In this document: positions 1 to 8,798 of the stretch, one piece after another
How the letters are laid out: each line of letters starts with the position of its first letter
Numbering within the stretch: the first letter of the stretch is position 1
Assembly (NCBI RefSeq): GCF_900108105.1
Contig: NZ_FNUR01000009.1
Coordinates: forward strand, 1 to 64,000
Direction of reading: 5' to 3'
DNA from: Butyrivibrio sp. Su6
Lineage (GTDB): Bacteria; Bacillota; Clostridia; Lachnospirales; Lachnospiraceae
DNA: 64,000 nucleotides
Made by a program: the position numbers and the translations under genes
The notes under the pieces: generated by a model
What the model was told of the DNA's origin: nothing
The model's input: only the letters and a program-made list of their open reading frames with translations
The model's database searches: none

Positions 1-22
1 TTGTATATAAGGTATCTTATAA

Positions 23-95
23 TCCTCCTTAGCTCAGTCGGTAGAGCATTCGGCTGTTAACCGAAGTGTCGTTGGTTCGAGTCCGACAGGGGGAG
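23..95 (+). tRNA. tRNA-Asn (GTT)
   Basis: A complete cloverleaf can be folded: the 7-bp acceptor stem pairs TCCTCCT with AGGGGGA (one T-G wobble), the D arm holds GCTC..AGAGC, the anticodon loop CTGTTAA gives GTT (Asn), and the T loop is TTCGAGT. The discriminator is G and CCA is not encoded. First of three closely spaced tRNA genes. Confidence 0.96.
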
Positions 96-127
96 CTTAA
101 AAGAAGACTGTTACTACGGTCTGATAT

Positions 128-199
128 GGCTCCGTGGTCAAGCGGTCAAGACATCGCCCTTTCACGGCGGTAACACGAGTTCGATTCTCGTCGGAGTCA
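128..199 (+). tRNA. tRNA-Glu (TTC)
   Basis: The acceptor stem pairs GGCTCCG with CGGAGTC (one G-T). The anticodon stem GCC/GGC frames a loop containing TTC, so it reads glutamate codons. T arm ACGAG-TTCGATT-CTCGT. No encoded CCA; discriminator A. Confidence 0.96.
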
Positions 200-213
200 T
201 TTCAATTAAATAT

Positions 214-284
214 GGTGACATAGCCAAGTGGTAAGGCGTGGGTCTGCAACACCCTGATCGACGGTTCAAATCCGCCTGTCACCT
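214..284 (+). tRNA. tRNA-Cys (GCA)
   Basis: The acceptor stem pairs GGTGACA with TGTCACC. Anticodon loop CTGCAAC gives GCA (Cys). The discriminator base is T, the usual identity element of cysteine tRNAs. No encoded CCA. Confidence 0.96.
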
Positions 285-291
285 CTAGAGA

Positions 292-324
292 AACCAATAA
301 GCTTTTGCTTATTGGTTTTTTTAT
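292..324 (+). terminator. Intrinsic terminator of the tRNA cluster
   Basis: An 11-bp stem (AACCAATAAGC / GCTTATTGGTT) with a TTTT loop is followed by a run of T. It sits 8 nt after tRNA-Cys. Confidence 0.93.
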
Positions 325-385
325 GCTTATCAGATTACTTAGATGAATTAGTATTAGCAACAAATTATAATACTTAATGAGAATA

Positions 386-419
386 GAAATAGCGATGATC
401 TTACGACCATCGCTATTTC
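386..419 (-). terminator. Inverted repeat, probable terminator of the GH105-GH112 operon
   Basis: A 12-bp perfect stem (GAAATAGCGATG / CATCGCTATTTC) with a 10-nt loop lies 36 nt beyond the GH112 stop. On the minus strand it is followed only by a T-rich stretch, not a clean T run, so termination is inferred from stem strength and position. Confidence 0.6.
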
Positions 420-454
420 AACACAAACTATATTAGGAAGAGAGACTTGCTGGA

Positions 455-2623
455 TTATAGTTCAACGATAACAGTATCAAATGGAGCTATATCGTTGAAG
501 GATTTACTTCCGAACTCAGTTGCTACTGTAGTGGATTGTACTGAGTCAGAGTTGTTTATTACGATCAACTTCTTGTTAGCAGGGAAATAAGCACATTCTG
601 TTGCTGGATTGTCAGTTATATAGTTTTGCTTTAATGGCTTATTAGCTGCAAATAAAAGGATATTAAACAGTAATCTGTTGTTTAAGGTCGTTGTTTCAAA
701 TGTTGAAAGGTAGATACCTTTTCCTTTACCAAAGTTATTGCAGGTGAAGAGTGGATTACCATCTTTGTCAGCCAGGACTGTTGCATTTCCATCTGTAAGA
801 TGAACATGAGCTCTTTCAGGGATATTACTTCCTTCAGGAATCAAATCTTTAACATCTGAGACTTCATATGACCATTTACCATGGCAAACTCTTGCAGCGG
901 TATCTTTGTCTACACCAAGGACGGATGACATCTTAAATGCAGCGTCAAAGCCCTCTACAGCTGAAGGCTCATTGACACCAATAAACGCTCCACCCTCATA
1001 TACCCACTTAGTTAGTATTTCTTCAACCGCAGGATCTCTCCAATTATCTCCGCCGCTCCATGCTGTACCTGCAGCGCCGGCATTGATGATAATTTGGTAT
1101 TTAGACAAGTCAGTTGTTTTAACATCGTTAAAGTTAATAAATGATACGTTTACAGGAAGTCCTGATAAAGCTTCATTGATATGAATAAGATCATTCATGT
1201 ATGTCTCATGGAAGTGGCCGCTTAAAGTCCAGCTTCTAAGGCTTCCCCAGCTGTGAAGAACAGCTACATTGATATCGAGTGTATAAGGTGAGCCTGACTC
1301 ATGAAGATCTCTGATTGTTCTGAATTCATCTGATATTTTTGCGATATAATCGACAAAGTCAGGATAATCCTGAACAAGATGTAAGTAACCACCAAGGCCG
1401 ATACGATCGATTTTTGCTCGAAGTAAAGCTCTTCTTGTATGATTCCAGTACTCTTTTGCATCTCTTGTTGGATCTCCGCCGGGAGCGAAGGTTGGAAGGC
1501 CACCAAGTCCAACAGGGAAGAGGTATGGATGGAATCTCAGCTCGTGAGTTCCTATATCCGCACCGGCGCAGAGTCTAACCTCATAACCGGAAAATACGCA
1601 TTTTATAAGACCATCAAAATTAAAATCTTTAAATCTCTTGCTGTATGGCTCAACACCAACCCAGCTGTCGTCGTAGAATACATAAGCTTTTTTACCATAT
1701 TCATGAACAATATCCACAAGCTTTCTTCCAAAAGATACTACGAAAGAATTTACAAAATCCATGTAGTCAAGCTGTGTTTTTACAGGCGGCATATGTGTTA
1801 CGTGAAGATTGCCTCTGTTAATGAAATCTTCAGCGGTAAGTTTGTAGCCATACTTATCTGCAAATGCATCAAGCATCTTTGGACTGACAGTGAAATCGTA
1901 TGAACCCCAGTCAGTAAAGAGATTACGATTGCGGGTGCTGCTACCCCAGATCCAGACAAAGTTGTAAAACATTGAAGTGAATCTTACTACAGTAGTAGCA
2001 GGGTGAGTTTCGCACCAGTTGCGAAGCCATGTGAGCATATATTCCTGTGTTTCAGGATAAATGGGATCAATCTGCATAAGATGCTCTTTGTCCCAGTTAT
2101 TTGTTGTGTGGTTGTACATGGAAATTTCTTCCCATATACGATAAGCCAGGAAACTTACAGTATATCTGTGCCAAGGTATAACATTGTTAACTATGACATT
2201 TCCTGCTTCTTTTTCGTAGGTCCAGAAACTGCTGCTTACTTCCTGATTAGTAGTTCTGTCAAATACCTGCCAATACTTCATGGAAGCCTTGCTGTCATTA
2301 ACCAAGAACTGTTCATCAAAAAAATCATCAAGCAAATGAAAAGTCAGGTAAGAATCTTCAGCGATTTTAGGCTGTGTCATTAAGAATGTCTGCTGAAGCT
2401 TGTCCATGTTTTCTTTTGCCCAAGCATTATGATCTCTGATTATGCAGATGGTAGAGTAGATGCCATATCCGGAATTAAGGATTTCATCTGATAAAACAGT
2501 ACCATCACTGTCTCTGATTACATCTGCTCCCCATTTCTGTGCCAGATCAAGAGTGAGTTTCTCGTATCCTGACTCTCCCGGGAGAGTGAACCCTCCCTTA
2601 GTTTGACTATTTTGTGAATCCAT
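455..2623 (-). CDS. GH112 family beta-galactoside phosphorylase (candidate D-galactosyl-1,4-L-rhamnose phosphorylase)
   Basis: Cytoplasmic inverting phosphorylase that splits a beta-galactosyl disaccharide with phosphate to galactose 1-phosphate plus the acceptor sugar. The family signature is near the N terminus (GGFTLPGE, then KWGADVIRDSDGT and GYGIYSTIC). The acid motif FYDDSWVG falls at about residues 316-323, matching the position of the catalytic Asp of characterised lacto-N-biose phosphorylases. Length (722 aa) fits the family, with no signal peptide. The reading frame is open to a GTG at 2668, but the ATG at 2623 is preferred because GGGGG lies 8 nt upstream and the family begins close to the FTLPGE motif. 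It follows GH105 on the same strand. Family substrates are lacto-N-biose, galacto-N-biose or galactosyl-rhamnose. The GH105 partner favours galactosyl-rhamnose; that is inference. Confidence 0.9.
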   Translation of the reverse strand: MDSQNSQTKGGFTLPGESGYEKLTLDLAQKWGADVIRDSDGTVLSDEILNSGYGIYSTICIIRDHNAWAKENMDKLQQTFLMTQPKIAEDSYLTFHLLDDFFDEQFLVNDSKASMKYWQVFDRTTNQEVSSSFWTYEKEAGNVIVNNVIPWHRYTVSFLAYRIWEEISMYNHTTNNWDKEHLMQIDPIYPETQEYMLTWLRNWCETHPATTVVRFTSMFYNFVWIWGSSTRNRNLFTDWGSYDFTVSPKMLDAFADKYGYKLTAEDFINRGNLHVTHMPPVKTQLDYMDFVNSFVVSFGRKLVDIVHEYGKKAYVFYDDSWVGVEPYSKRFKDFNFDGLIKCVFSGYEVRLCAGADIGTHELRFHPYLFPVGLGGLPTFAPGGDPTRDAKEYWNHTRRALLRAKIDRIGLGGYLHLVQDYPDFVDYIAKISDEFRTIRDLHESGSPYTLDINVAVLHSWGSLRSWTLSGHFHETYMNDLIHINEALSGLPVNVSFINFNDVKTTDLSKYQIIINAGAAGTAWSGGDNWRDPAVEEILTKWVYEGGAFIGVNEPSAVEGFDAAFKMSSVLGVDKDTAARVCHGKWSYEVSDVKDLIPEGSNIPERAHVHLTDGNATVLADKDGNPLFTCNNFGKGKGIYLSTFETTTLNNRLLFNILLFAANKPLKQNYITDNPATECAYFPANKKLIVINNSDSVQSTTVATEFGSKSFNDIAPFDTVIVEL

Positions 2624-2651
2624 CGGTTTATCCCCCAAGTGTTTATGTTGA

Positions 2652-3701
2652 TTAAAGTGCGCCATCACTTCTTACTTTGTCGTAATTCAAAACTCCTGAT
2701 AAGTAGGCAAGTGCAAGACCCTGGCCCCAACCCTGGATCCAGTCTCTTGAGATGTTTCTGTAGCCGTCTCTGTCTTTCATGACAGCAGTACCACCTGAAA
2801 CATTGAGAACTCTTCCGTCTTCAGAGATGTTCTCAAGTATGCCCTTGGTAGCTTTGTTGATGTATTTGATGTGAAGAGGATTTCCTTTGTTGATCATTGC
2901 TGCTGCGATTCCGCAGGAAGCTGATATCTCCTCATATGAATCAGGATCATCAAGAATAGTTCTGAAAAGACCATTCTCTGTCTGTAAAAGTTTGATTGAA
3001 GCAAGCTGTTCATTAAGCGAGCCAACGATATCAAGGAATTTTGGATACAGGTAGCACTCTGGAAGAACACGTCCAACTTCAGACATGGTATATGCAGCCC
3101 ATGCATTAGCGCGGCCCCAGTAAAATCCTGACATGTGATCTTTTGTGATGTTGTTGTAACCATGATAGAAAAGACCTGAAGCAGGATCCTGCAGATATTT
3201 GATGTGCCAGTAGTACTGATTAAGTGCATCATCTATAAGCTTTTCGTCTTTTAAGAGAACTCCGGCTCTTAAAAGGAAGAATGCAGCCATAAATAAAGTG
3301 TCTGCCCAGCACTGCTCAGGGAAATCGTTGTTAACTGAAACAGTGTGCTGGAGAACATTGTCTCCAAAGCGAAGAGCATCTTTTTCCAAATAGTCGATTT
3401 TGCTTTTTGCTATATCGAGATATTTTTCGTCTCCTGAATATTCGTAAAGAGTAAGCATTGCATGGCCCATAGCGCATGTGTTAACGGTCCATGAAGGGAG
3501 GCCAAGTTCAATGTACTCATCGATTCTTTCTTTGAGCATTTCGATATATTCCGTTTTTTCAGTAGCAAGATAAGCCTCGCAAACGCCATAATAAGCTACT
3601 CCACCAGGCCAGTCCCATGTAAGGTCCATTCTCATAGTTCTTTTTACGATCTGGTCAATAGCTTTCTCAATTTCTTTTTTGTCATAAATTAGATTTGCCA
3701 T
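2652..3701 (-). CDS. GH105 unsaturated rhamnogalacturonyl hydrolase
   Basis: A 349-aa protein with the (alpha/alpha)6-barrel features of the YteR/YesR family. Each conserved aromatic patch is visible: TWDWPGGVAYYG near residue 29, NDFPEQCWADTLFM with the likely catalytic Asp at 134, GFYWGRANAWA in the middle, and DWIQGWGQGLAL near the C terminus. The family removes the unsaturated galacturonyl residue left by polysaccharide lyases on rhamnogalacturonan or related oligosaccharides. There is no signal peptide, so it acts in the cytoplasm on imported oligosaccharides. It is the first gene of a minus-strand operon; its stop lies 28 nt before the preferred GH112 start. The promoter should lie in 3702-3872, shared with the divergent AraC gene. 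Confidence 0.88.
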   Translation of the reverse strand: MANLIYDKKEIEKAIDQIVKRTMRMDLTWDWPGGVAYYGVCEAYLATEKTEYIEMLKERIDEYIELGLPSWTVNTCAMGHAMLTLYEYSGDEKYLDIAKSKIDYLEKDALRFGDNVLQHTVSVNNDFPEQCWADTLFMAAFFLLRAGVLLKDEKLIDDALNQYYWHIKYLQDPASGLFYHGYNNITKDHMSGFYWGRANAWAAYTMSEVGRVLPECYLYPKFLDIVGSLNEQLASIKLLQTENGLFRTILDDPDSYEEISASCGIAAAMINKGNPLHIKYINKATKGILENISEDGRVLNVSGGTAVMKDRDGYRNISRDWIQGWGQGLALAYLSGVLNYDKVRSDGAL

Positions 3702-3798
3702 AGTGCCCTCTTTTTATCCCAAGATAATAGTATTTTGAGCAAATTATAGATTGGGATGGTCGAAAAGTCTATTCAAGTAAATAAAAAAACTATGCAAT

Positions 3799-3826
3799 TT
3801 CAACTATTTGATATAGAATAGTTGAA
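3799..3826. promoter_or_regulatory. 28-bp palindromic operator between GH105 operon and araC-type gene
   Basis: Perfect 10-bp arms TTCAACTATT and AATAGTTGAA are separated by 8 nt. An outer, shorter inverted pair (GTCTATT at 3767-3773 and AATAGAC at 3834-3840) brackets it. Its place between divergent genes suggests the binding site of the AraC regulator; no experimental basis. Confidence 0.6.
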
Positions 3827-3872
3827 TATATGAAATAGACGATATTTAACACCTGAAAAAGAGGGCAAAAGA

Positions 3873-4832
3873 ATGTCTAAACCAAAGAAAACAGTCATAG
3901 AATACAGAAATTATGAGCTTCCTTTGAATTTTCCGATACTTCTTTTATCTGGGGACAGATGGCATATATCGGATGTGAAGTCGGGGAAACTGCATTTTCA
4001 CAACTGCTTGGAAATAGGAATATGTCATTCAGATAGCGGAGTGATCGAATTTGACAATAGGCCTGTTCAGTTTAAGGCAGGTGATATGACCTTCATTTCA
4101 CGCAATGTTCCTCACACTACTTATAGTAATAAGGGAGAGGCGAGTCTTTGGTCATATATATTCCTTGAGCCCGCAGAGCTGCTGAAAGGCGACTTTGGCG
4201 GAGCTTCGCCCTATGCAAATATTTTTGAAGATATGATGCAGAACTTTCAGATGATAATCAATCGCAAGGATTATCCGGATATTTATTTCCTTATAACAGA
4301 GATCATTGAGGAACTGAGCCACAAAGGGATGAACTATCAGCTGTCCGTTAAGGGACTGATGCTATCTCTTTTTATGAAGATGATGAGGATCTATTCTGAT
4401 AATAATAAGCTGACTCAGGATGATAAAGAAACCCATGAAAACGCTATAGTTATCGCACCTGCGCTAGATTACATCAAGGATAATTATATGGTCAATTTTC
4501 CTATAGAAGATCTGGCTGACATGTGCCATCTGAGCCAGACTCATTTCAGAAGAGTCTTCAATGAGATCATGAACACAAGCCCTCTCAGTTACCTTAATAC
4601 CACCAGAATACTGCAGTCATGCATTCTTTTACGCACAACAGAGGAATCAATCCTTTCAGTATCTGAGCAGGTGGGCTTCAGGTCTGTATCCAGCTTTAAC
4701 AGGCACTTTTCAGAGATCATGGGCACTCAGCCCAGTGAGTGGCGCCATCGCATGGCGAAAGTGGATAATGCATCTATCTTAGAGTACACAGGATGGATGC
4801 AGGCACAGAATCTTTCTGAGGAAAAGAAGTAA
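3873..4832 (+). CDS. AraC family transcriptional regulator with N-terminal cupin domain
   Basis: 319 aa. Residues about 40-90 form a cupin-type sugar-sensing domain (LHFHNCLEIGIC, a GDMTFISRNVPH turn), and residues about 205-300 hold the two helix-turn-helix units of the AraC/XylS family (IEDLADMCHLSQTHFRRVF, then ILSVSEQVGFRSVSSFNRHF, ending SEWR). It is divergent from GH105-GH112 and just upstream of a sugar ABC transporter, so it most likely activates both in response to an oligosaccharide. RBS-like GAGGGC precedes the ATG. The effector cannot be told from sequence. Confidence 0.92.
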   Translation: MSKPKKTVIEYRNYELPLNFPILLLSGDRWHISDVKSGKLHFHNCLEIGICHSDSGVIEFDNRPVQFKAGDMTFISRNVPHTTYSNKGEASLWSYIFLEPAELLKGDFGGASPYANIFEDMMQNFQMIINRKDYPDIYFLITEIIEELSHKGMNYQLSVKGLMLSLFMKMMRIYSDNNKLTQDDKETHENAIVIAPALDYIKDNYMVNFPIEDLADMCHLSQTHFRRVFNEIMNTSPLSYLNTTRILQSCILLRTTEESILSVSEQVGFRSVSSFNRHFSEIMGTQPSEWRHRMAKVDNASILEYTGWMQAQNLSEEKK

Positions 4833-5025
4833 AACGGAAAATCGAAAAGATTGATTTGTGAAAAATTCACAAATATTACTCCTACCAATTATTAAAATAC
4901 AACATATCGACCTATAAAGTTGATAATAAATGGTCGTTTATGCAAAGTTTTTTCGACTAAGTGATTAGATATACCATCTAAATTATTTTAGGATTTAACT
5001 TATAAAAGGGGAGGAGCAATATAGT

Positions 5026-5976
5026 ATGAAAAAGAGTAACACCAAAAGCATGGGGGTAAAGACCACCACATCGTGGAAAAATGCACTTAAGCGCGATTGG
5101 CAGTTATACCTACTTTTGCTTATTCCGTTGATTCTAGTTTTTGTATTTAGTTACGGTGCTTACCCAGGACTTAGAATGGCATTTATGGATTACAAGCCAG
5201 CTAAGGGATATGCAGGAAGCAAATGGGTAGGATTTGGCACGTTCCAAAAAATCTTTAAAGACGCCGATTTCATCAGAGCACTTAGAAATTCAATAGTATT
5301 CAATATCTCAGATCTCCTTGTTGGATTTCCAATGCCTATTATTTTGGCCCTTATCTTAAATGAATTACGTTTCCAAAAATTTAAAAAAGTTTCGCAGACA
5401 ATACTTTATCTGCCACACTTCCTTTCATGGGCCATCATCGGTTCAGTAGCGCTTACAATGTTTAAGCCTGCATCAGGACTTGTGAATATTGCACTCATGA
5501 ACGCAGGATTCATTCAGGAAGGTATCCCTTTCCTTAATGAGAAATGGCACTGGGCTGTAACATACCTGCTCATCGGTGTCTGGCAGGGCATGGGCTGGGG
5601 CTCAATCCTGTATCTGGCAGCTATCACCGGTATTAACGGAGAGCTTTATGAAGCAGCCATGATCGACGGTGCGAACAGATGGCAGAGAATGTGGCACATC
5701 ACACTTCCGGGTATCAGAAGCACAATCGTTACATTGCTTATCATGAACCTTGGCCGTGTTATGGGAAGTAACCTCGAGCGTCTTACAGCTCTTGAGAATA
5801 CACAGGTAAAAGACTTCCAGTATCAGCTTGCTGTCTATATCTATAACAAAGGTCTTGGAACCGGTAAGTTCTCTATGGCGACTGCAGTAGGTCTTTTCCA
5901 GTCACTCATTGGACTTTTCCTTGTACTTATTTCAGATAGAATAGCCAAGAAGCTTGGCGAAGATGGTTTGCTGTAG
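5026..5976 (+). CDS. Carbohydrate ABC transporter permease (LplB/YtcP-like)
   Basis: 316-aa integral membrane protein with about six hydrophobic segments, the first at residues 27-48 (LYLLLLIPLILVFVFSYG). The cytoplasmic EAA loop is present as EAAMIDGANRWQRMWHITLP near residue 205, where the energising ATPase docks. The extended N terminus and sequence style fit the LplB subgroup of CUT1 permeases. It is followed 13 nt later by its partner permease and then by the binding protein. No ATP-binding subunit is encoded nearby; in this group a shared MsmX-type ATPase encoded elsewhere usually serves. Confidence 0.92.
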   Translation: MKKSNTKSMGVKTTTSWKNALKRDWQLYLLLLIPLILVFVFSYGAYPGLRMAFMDYKPAKGYAGSKWVGFGTFQKIFKDADFIRALRNSIVFNISDLLVGFPMPIILALILNELRFQKFKKVSQTILYLPHFLSWAIIGSVALTMFKPASGLVNIALMNAGFIQEGIPFLNEKWHWAVTYLLIGVWQGMGWGSILYLAAITGINGELYEAAMIDGANRWQRMWHITLPGIRSTIVTLLIMNLGRVMGSNLERLTALENTQVKDFQYQLAVYIYNKGLGTGKFSMATAVGLFQSLIGLFLVLISDRIAKKLGEDGLL

Positions 5977-5989
5977 GAGGTGCCTTTAA

Positions 5990-6919
5990 ATGTCAAAGAA
6001 GAATGTTCGAGGCGAAGAGGTGTCCACTTCAGCAGGTGGAGCTCACGCCGTTAATAAATTCAGAATTAGTGATGCTGTAATGATCATATTCATAGTACTG
6101 CTTTGTCTTACCTGCGTACTTCCGTTCATCCATGTAGCAGCTAAGTCAATATCAGGAAACACGGCGGTAATGTCAAAACAGGTATATTTCTGGCCAAAAG
6201 ACATTACTATAGATGCTTACACAAGAGTTTTAGCTGACTCAACAATGACTCACTCAATGTTGTTTTCTGCAATTGTAACTTTAGTATTTACCTTACTTGG
6301 AATGATCGTGTGCACATGTGCTGCGTATCCGCTTTCAAAAAAGAGATTGAAAGGAAGACATGTATTTACTTTCCTTTTGATGGTACCTATGTACTTTAGT
6401 GCGGGCATTATTCCTGCATATCTTCTTTATCAGGATCTGCATGTGCTCGATACAGTATGGGTTTTGATATTACCACTTATCTATTCCCCATATAACATGC
6501 TCATAATGAAAAACTATTTCCAGAGCACAATTCCTGACAGCTTGGAAGAATCAGCTTTCCTTGATGGAGCTACAAATTTTCAGATCCTTGGAAAGATCGT
6601 GCTTCCACTGTCAAAGCCAATCCTTGCTACACTTTCTCTTTTCTATGCGGTTGGCAGATGGAATTCATATGCGGATAACATGTACTTCACAAGAAGCGCA
6701 GACCTTAAGCTCATTCAGTACAAACTTTATCAGCTTGTTGCATCTGCTGCAGAAGCTCAGACAGCATCACTTGCAGATACAGGCGGAGCAACACAGTCAA
6801 CACCTGAAGTACTTCAGGCTGCCAGCATTATGTTCGTAACAATACCGATCCTTATAATCTATCCGTTCCTTCAGAAGTACTTCGTTCAGGGAACTATGAT
6901 AGGTGCGGTAAAAGGCTAA
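5990..6919 (+). CDS. Carbohydrate ABC transporter permease (LplC/YcjP-like)
   Basis: 309 aa with six predicted membrane segments, first at residues 28-52. The EAA loop is ESAFLDGATNFQILGKIVLP near residue 190. The typical LplC C terminus ends with KYFVQGTMIGAVKG, a strong family mark. It is translated from ATG with GGAGGTG 8 nt upstream. Pairs with the preceding permease; the heterodimer forms the channel for oligosaccharide uptake. The neighbouring glycosidase operon suggests a pectin-derived substrate. Confidence 0.93.
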   Translation: MSKKNVRGEEVSTSAGGAHAVNKFRISDAVMIIFIVLLCLTCVLPFIHVAAKSISGNTAVMSKQVYFWPKDITIDAYTRVLADSTMTHSMLFSAIVTLVFTLLGMIVCTCAAYPLSKKRLKGRHVFTFLLMVPMYFSAGIIPAYLLYQDLHVLDTVWVLILPLIYSPYNMLIMKNYFQSTIPDSLEESAFLDGATNFQILGKIVLPLSKPILATLSLFYAVGRWNSYADNMYFTRSADLKLIQYKLYQLVASAAEAQTASLADTGGATQSTPEVLQAASIMFVTIPILIIYPFLQKYFVQGTMIGAVKG

Positions 6920-6971
6920 CGAAGCAATAGAAAATATTAACATACATTTTCTTATATTAAGGAGGAAAGAA

Positions 6972-8702
6972 ATGAAAAAGAAAATTCTTGCAACATTACT
7001 TAGCGCAAGCATGGTAATGGGAATTGTAGCTTGTGGCTCAACAGAGACTGCAACTACAACAGAGGGTGGAGACACTCAGGCTGCTACAGAGACAACAGCT
7101 GAAGCAGCAACAGCAACAGAAGCAACATCAGCAGAGGCTACAGCAGAAGCTGGCGCTGGTATTGACTCATGGGAGCCATTTGCTGAGACAGTTAGCATCA
7201 AGATCCCTGTATACGACAGAGGAGACAATGGTAACGGATGTTCAGATGTTGAGAACAACTACTGGACAAAATGGGTTCAGGAGAACTTCGGTGACAAGTA
7301 CAACGTAAACATCAGCTATGTTGGAATCACAAGAAGTGATGTTATGACTGACTACGCTATGCTTGCAGCAGGCCAGGATCTTCCTACAGTATGTATGGAA
7401 TATGACTATGACAAGCTTGCTACATGGGAGTCAGATGGATACTTACAGCCATACAGCCTTGATGAGTTCGCTCAGATCGCTCCTACATACTATCAGTCAA
7501 TGGTAGATTCAGGAAACATCAATTACACAAAGTTTGAAGGCGATGATTACCTTGTTCTTGGTTTCAGACCATACGGTAACACAACATACACATGGGGAAC
7601 ATTCTATCGTCAGGACTGGCTTGAGGAAGCTGGATTCACAGAGTATCCTCAGACAACAACAGAGCTCCTTGAACTCTATGCAAAGCTTGTAGAGAACGGA
7701 CATGAGCACCCAGCAGGAGGCACAAAGGTTTCAGGTGCCGGCATCGACCAGAACTATGGATACAGAGATTATCCACAGGATGAGATCACATGGTGCACAA
7801 CTGGTGACTATCAGATCCCAGCTCTTTCAACAGAAGCTCAGAAGAGATACTTAAAGCTTCAGAACGAACTTTACAATGATGGATATCTTAATCCTGAGTA
7901 CTACTTAAGAGATGCTTCAGAAGCAATTTCTGATTTCGTAAATGGCCAGTCATTCACATGGTCAGGCTACATTTCATCAACAATGGATACACTCGTAGCT
8001 CTTTATGACAATGAGCCTAACGCAAAGCTTGGTCTTGTTGTTAACTCTGGTAAGTTCACACAGGATGAGACATGGGGATCAAACAACTCATACAGACCTG
8101 GTTCAAACATCGGTATGATGATCGGTTTCTCAAACAACGCAACAGAAGATCAGATGAAAGCAGCTATGATGTATCTTGAGTGGCTTTCACAGCCAGAGAA
8201 CCTCTTCACAATGACATGGGGTATCGAAGGTGTTAACTTCAACTACAACGAAGCAGGCGATCCTGTAGCAGTTGGTGATCAGTCAGGTCTTGCAGAGCAG
8301 CAGGGTCACAACAACAACGTTGACTACTGGTGCGCAGTAACAGCTGTTAAGACACTTGGTTCAATTGAAAAAGATATCGCTGCAATCGCTCCTCAGGGAC
8401 TTCCTCAGGACTTCACAGCAGATATCCTTGCAAACTACAATGGACAGGTAGCTCTTTACAACGCTGGTTATGCTAACTCAGACTGCATGTTTGCTCAGGC
8501 TCTTGAGTCAGTAACAGAGTACAACCAGACACTTTATGATCTCTATGCTGAGTACCGTGATAAGCTCACAATGTGCTCTAAGGAAGAGTTCGATGCACTT
8601 TATGATGAACTTTCACAGAAGTACCTTGATGCTGGATATCAGGCAGTTATCGATGAGAGAAAGCAGCTCCTTGATGATGGTCTTGCTACACACCTTCAGT
8701 AA
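6972..8702 (+). CDS. Extracellular solute-binding lipoprotein of sugar ABC transporter
   Basis: 576 aa. A lipoprotein signal peptide ends in GIVAC|GS (Cys about residue 21), followed by a Thr/Ala/Glu-rich linker of about 45 residues, then a large bacterial extracellular binding fold (family 1, LplA/YtcQ size class) rich in Trp and Tyr suited to stacking sugars. It follows the permeases in the same operon with GGAGG 7 nt before ATG. Codon choice is strongly biased (aca, gct, aag), pointing to high expression. It captures the oligosaccharide at the cell surface. Confidence 0.93.
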   Translation: MKKKILATLLSASMVMGIVACGSTETATTTEGGDTQAATETTAEAATATEATSAEATAEAGAGIDSWEPFAETVSIKIPVYDRGDNGNGCSDVENNYWTKWVQENFGDKYNVNISYVGITRSDVMTDYAMLAAGQDLPTVCMEYDYDKLATWESDGYLQPYSLDEFAQIAPTYYQSMVDSGNINYTKFEGDDYLVLGFRPYGNTTYTWGTFYRQDWLEEAGFTEYPQTTTELLELYAKLVENGHEHPAGGTKVSGAGIDQNYGYRDYPQDEITWCTTGDYQIPALSTEAQKRYLKLQNELYNDGYLNPEYYLRDASEAISDFVNGQSFTWSGYISSTMDTLVALYDNEPNAKLGLVVNSGKFTQDETWGSNNSYRPGSNIGMMIGFSNNATEDQMKAAMMYLEWLSQPENLFTMTWGIEGVNFNYNEAGDPVAVGDQSGLAEQQGHNNNVDYWCAVTAVKTLGSIEKDIAAIAPQGLPQDFTADILANYNGQVALYNAGYANSDCMFAQALESVTEYNQTLYDLYAEYRDKLTMCSKEEFDALYDELSQKYLDAGYQAVIDERKQLLDDGLATHLQ

Positions 8703-8729
8703 TATTTTTTACAAGGAAAAAGAAATTTC

Positions 8730-8767
8730 TTGAGCCGTTCGATGTATTCGGGCGGCTCAATTTGTTA
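8730..8767 (+). terminator. Terminator of the sugar transporter operon
   Basis: 8-bp stem TTGAGCCG / CGGCTCAA with a 15-nt loop, followed by TTTGTTAT. Located 28 nt after the binding-protein stop. Confidence 0.75.
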
Positions 8768-8798
8768 TAATTGATATTGAGCTTGGAAAGGGGGAACT

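Noticed and set aside
7033..7308. Gln-rich 91-aa frame within the binding protein
   Set aside because: Frame-shifted reading of a Thr/Ala/Glu-rich linker (CAG, ACA repeats); codon pattern belongs to the lipoprotein gene.
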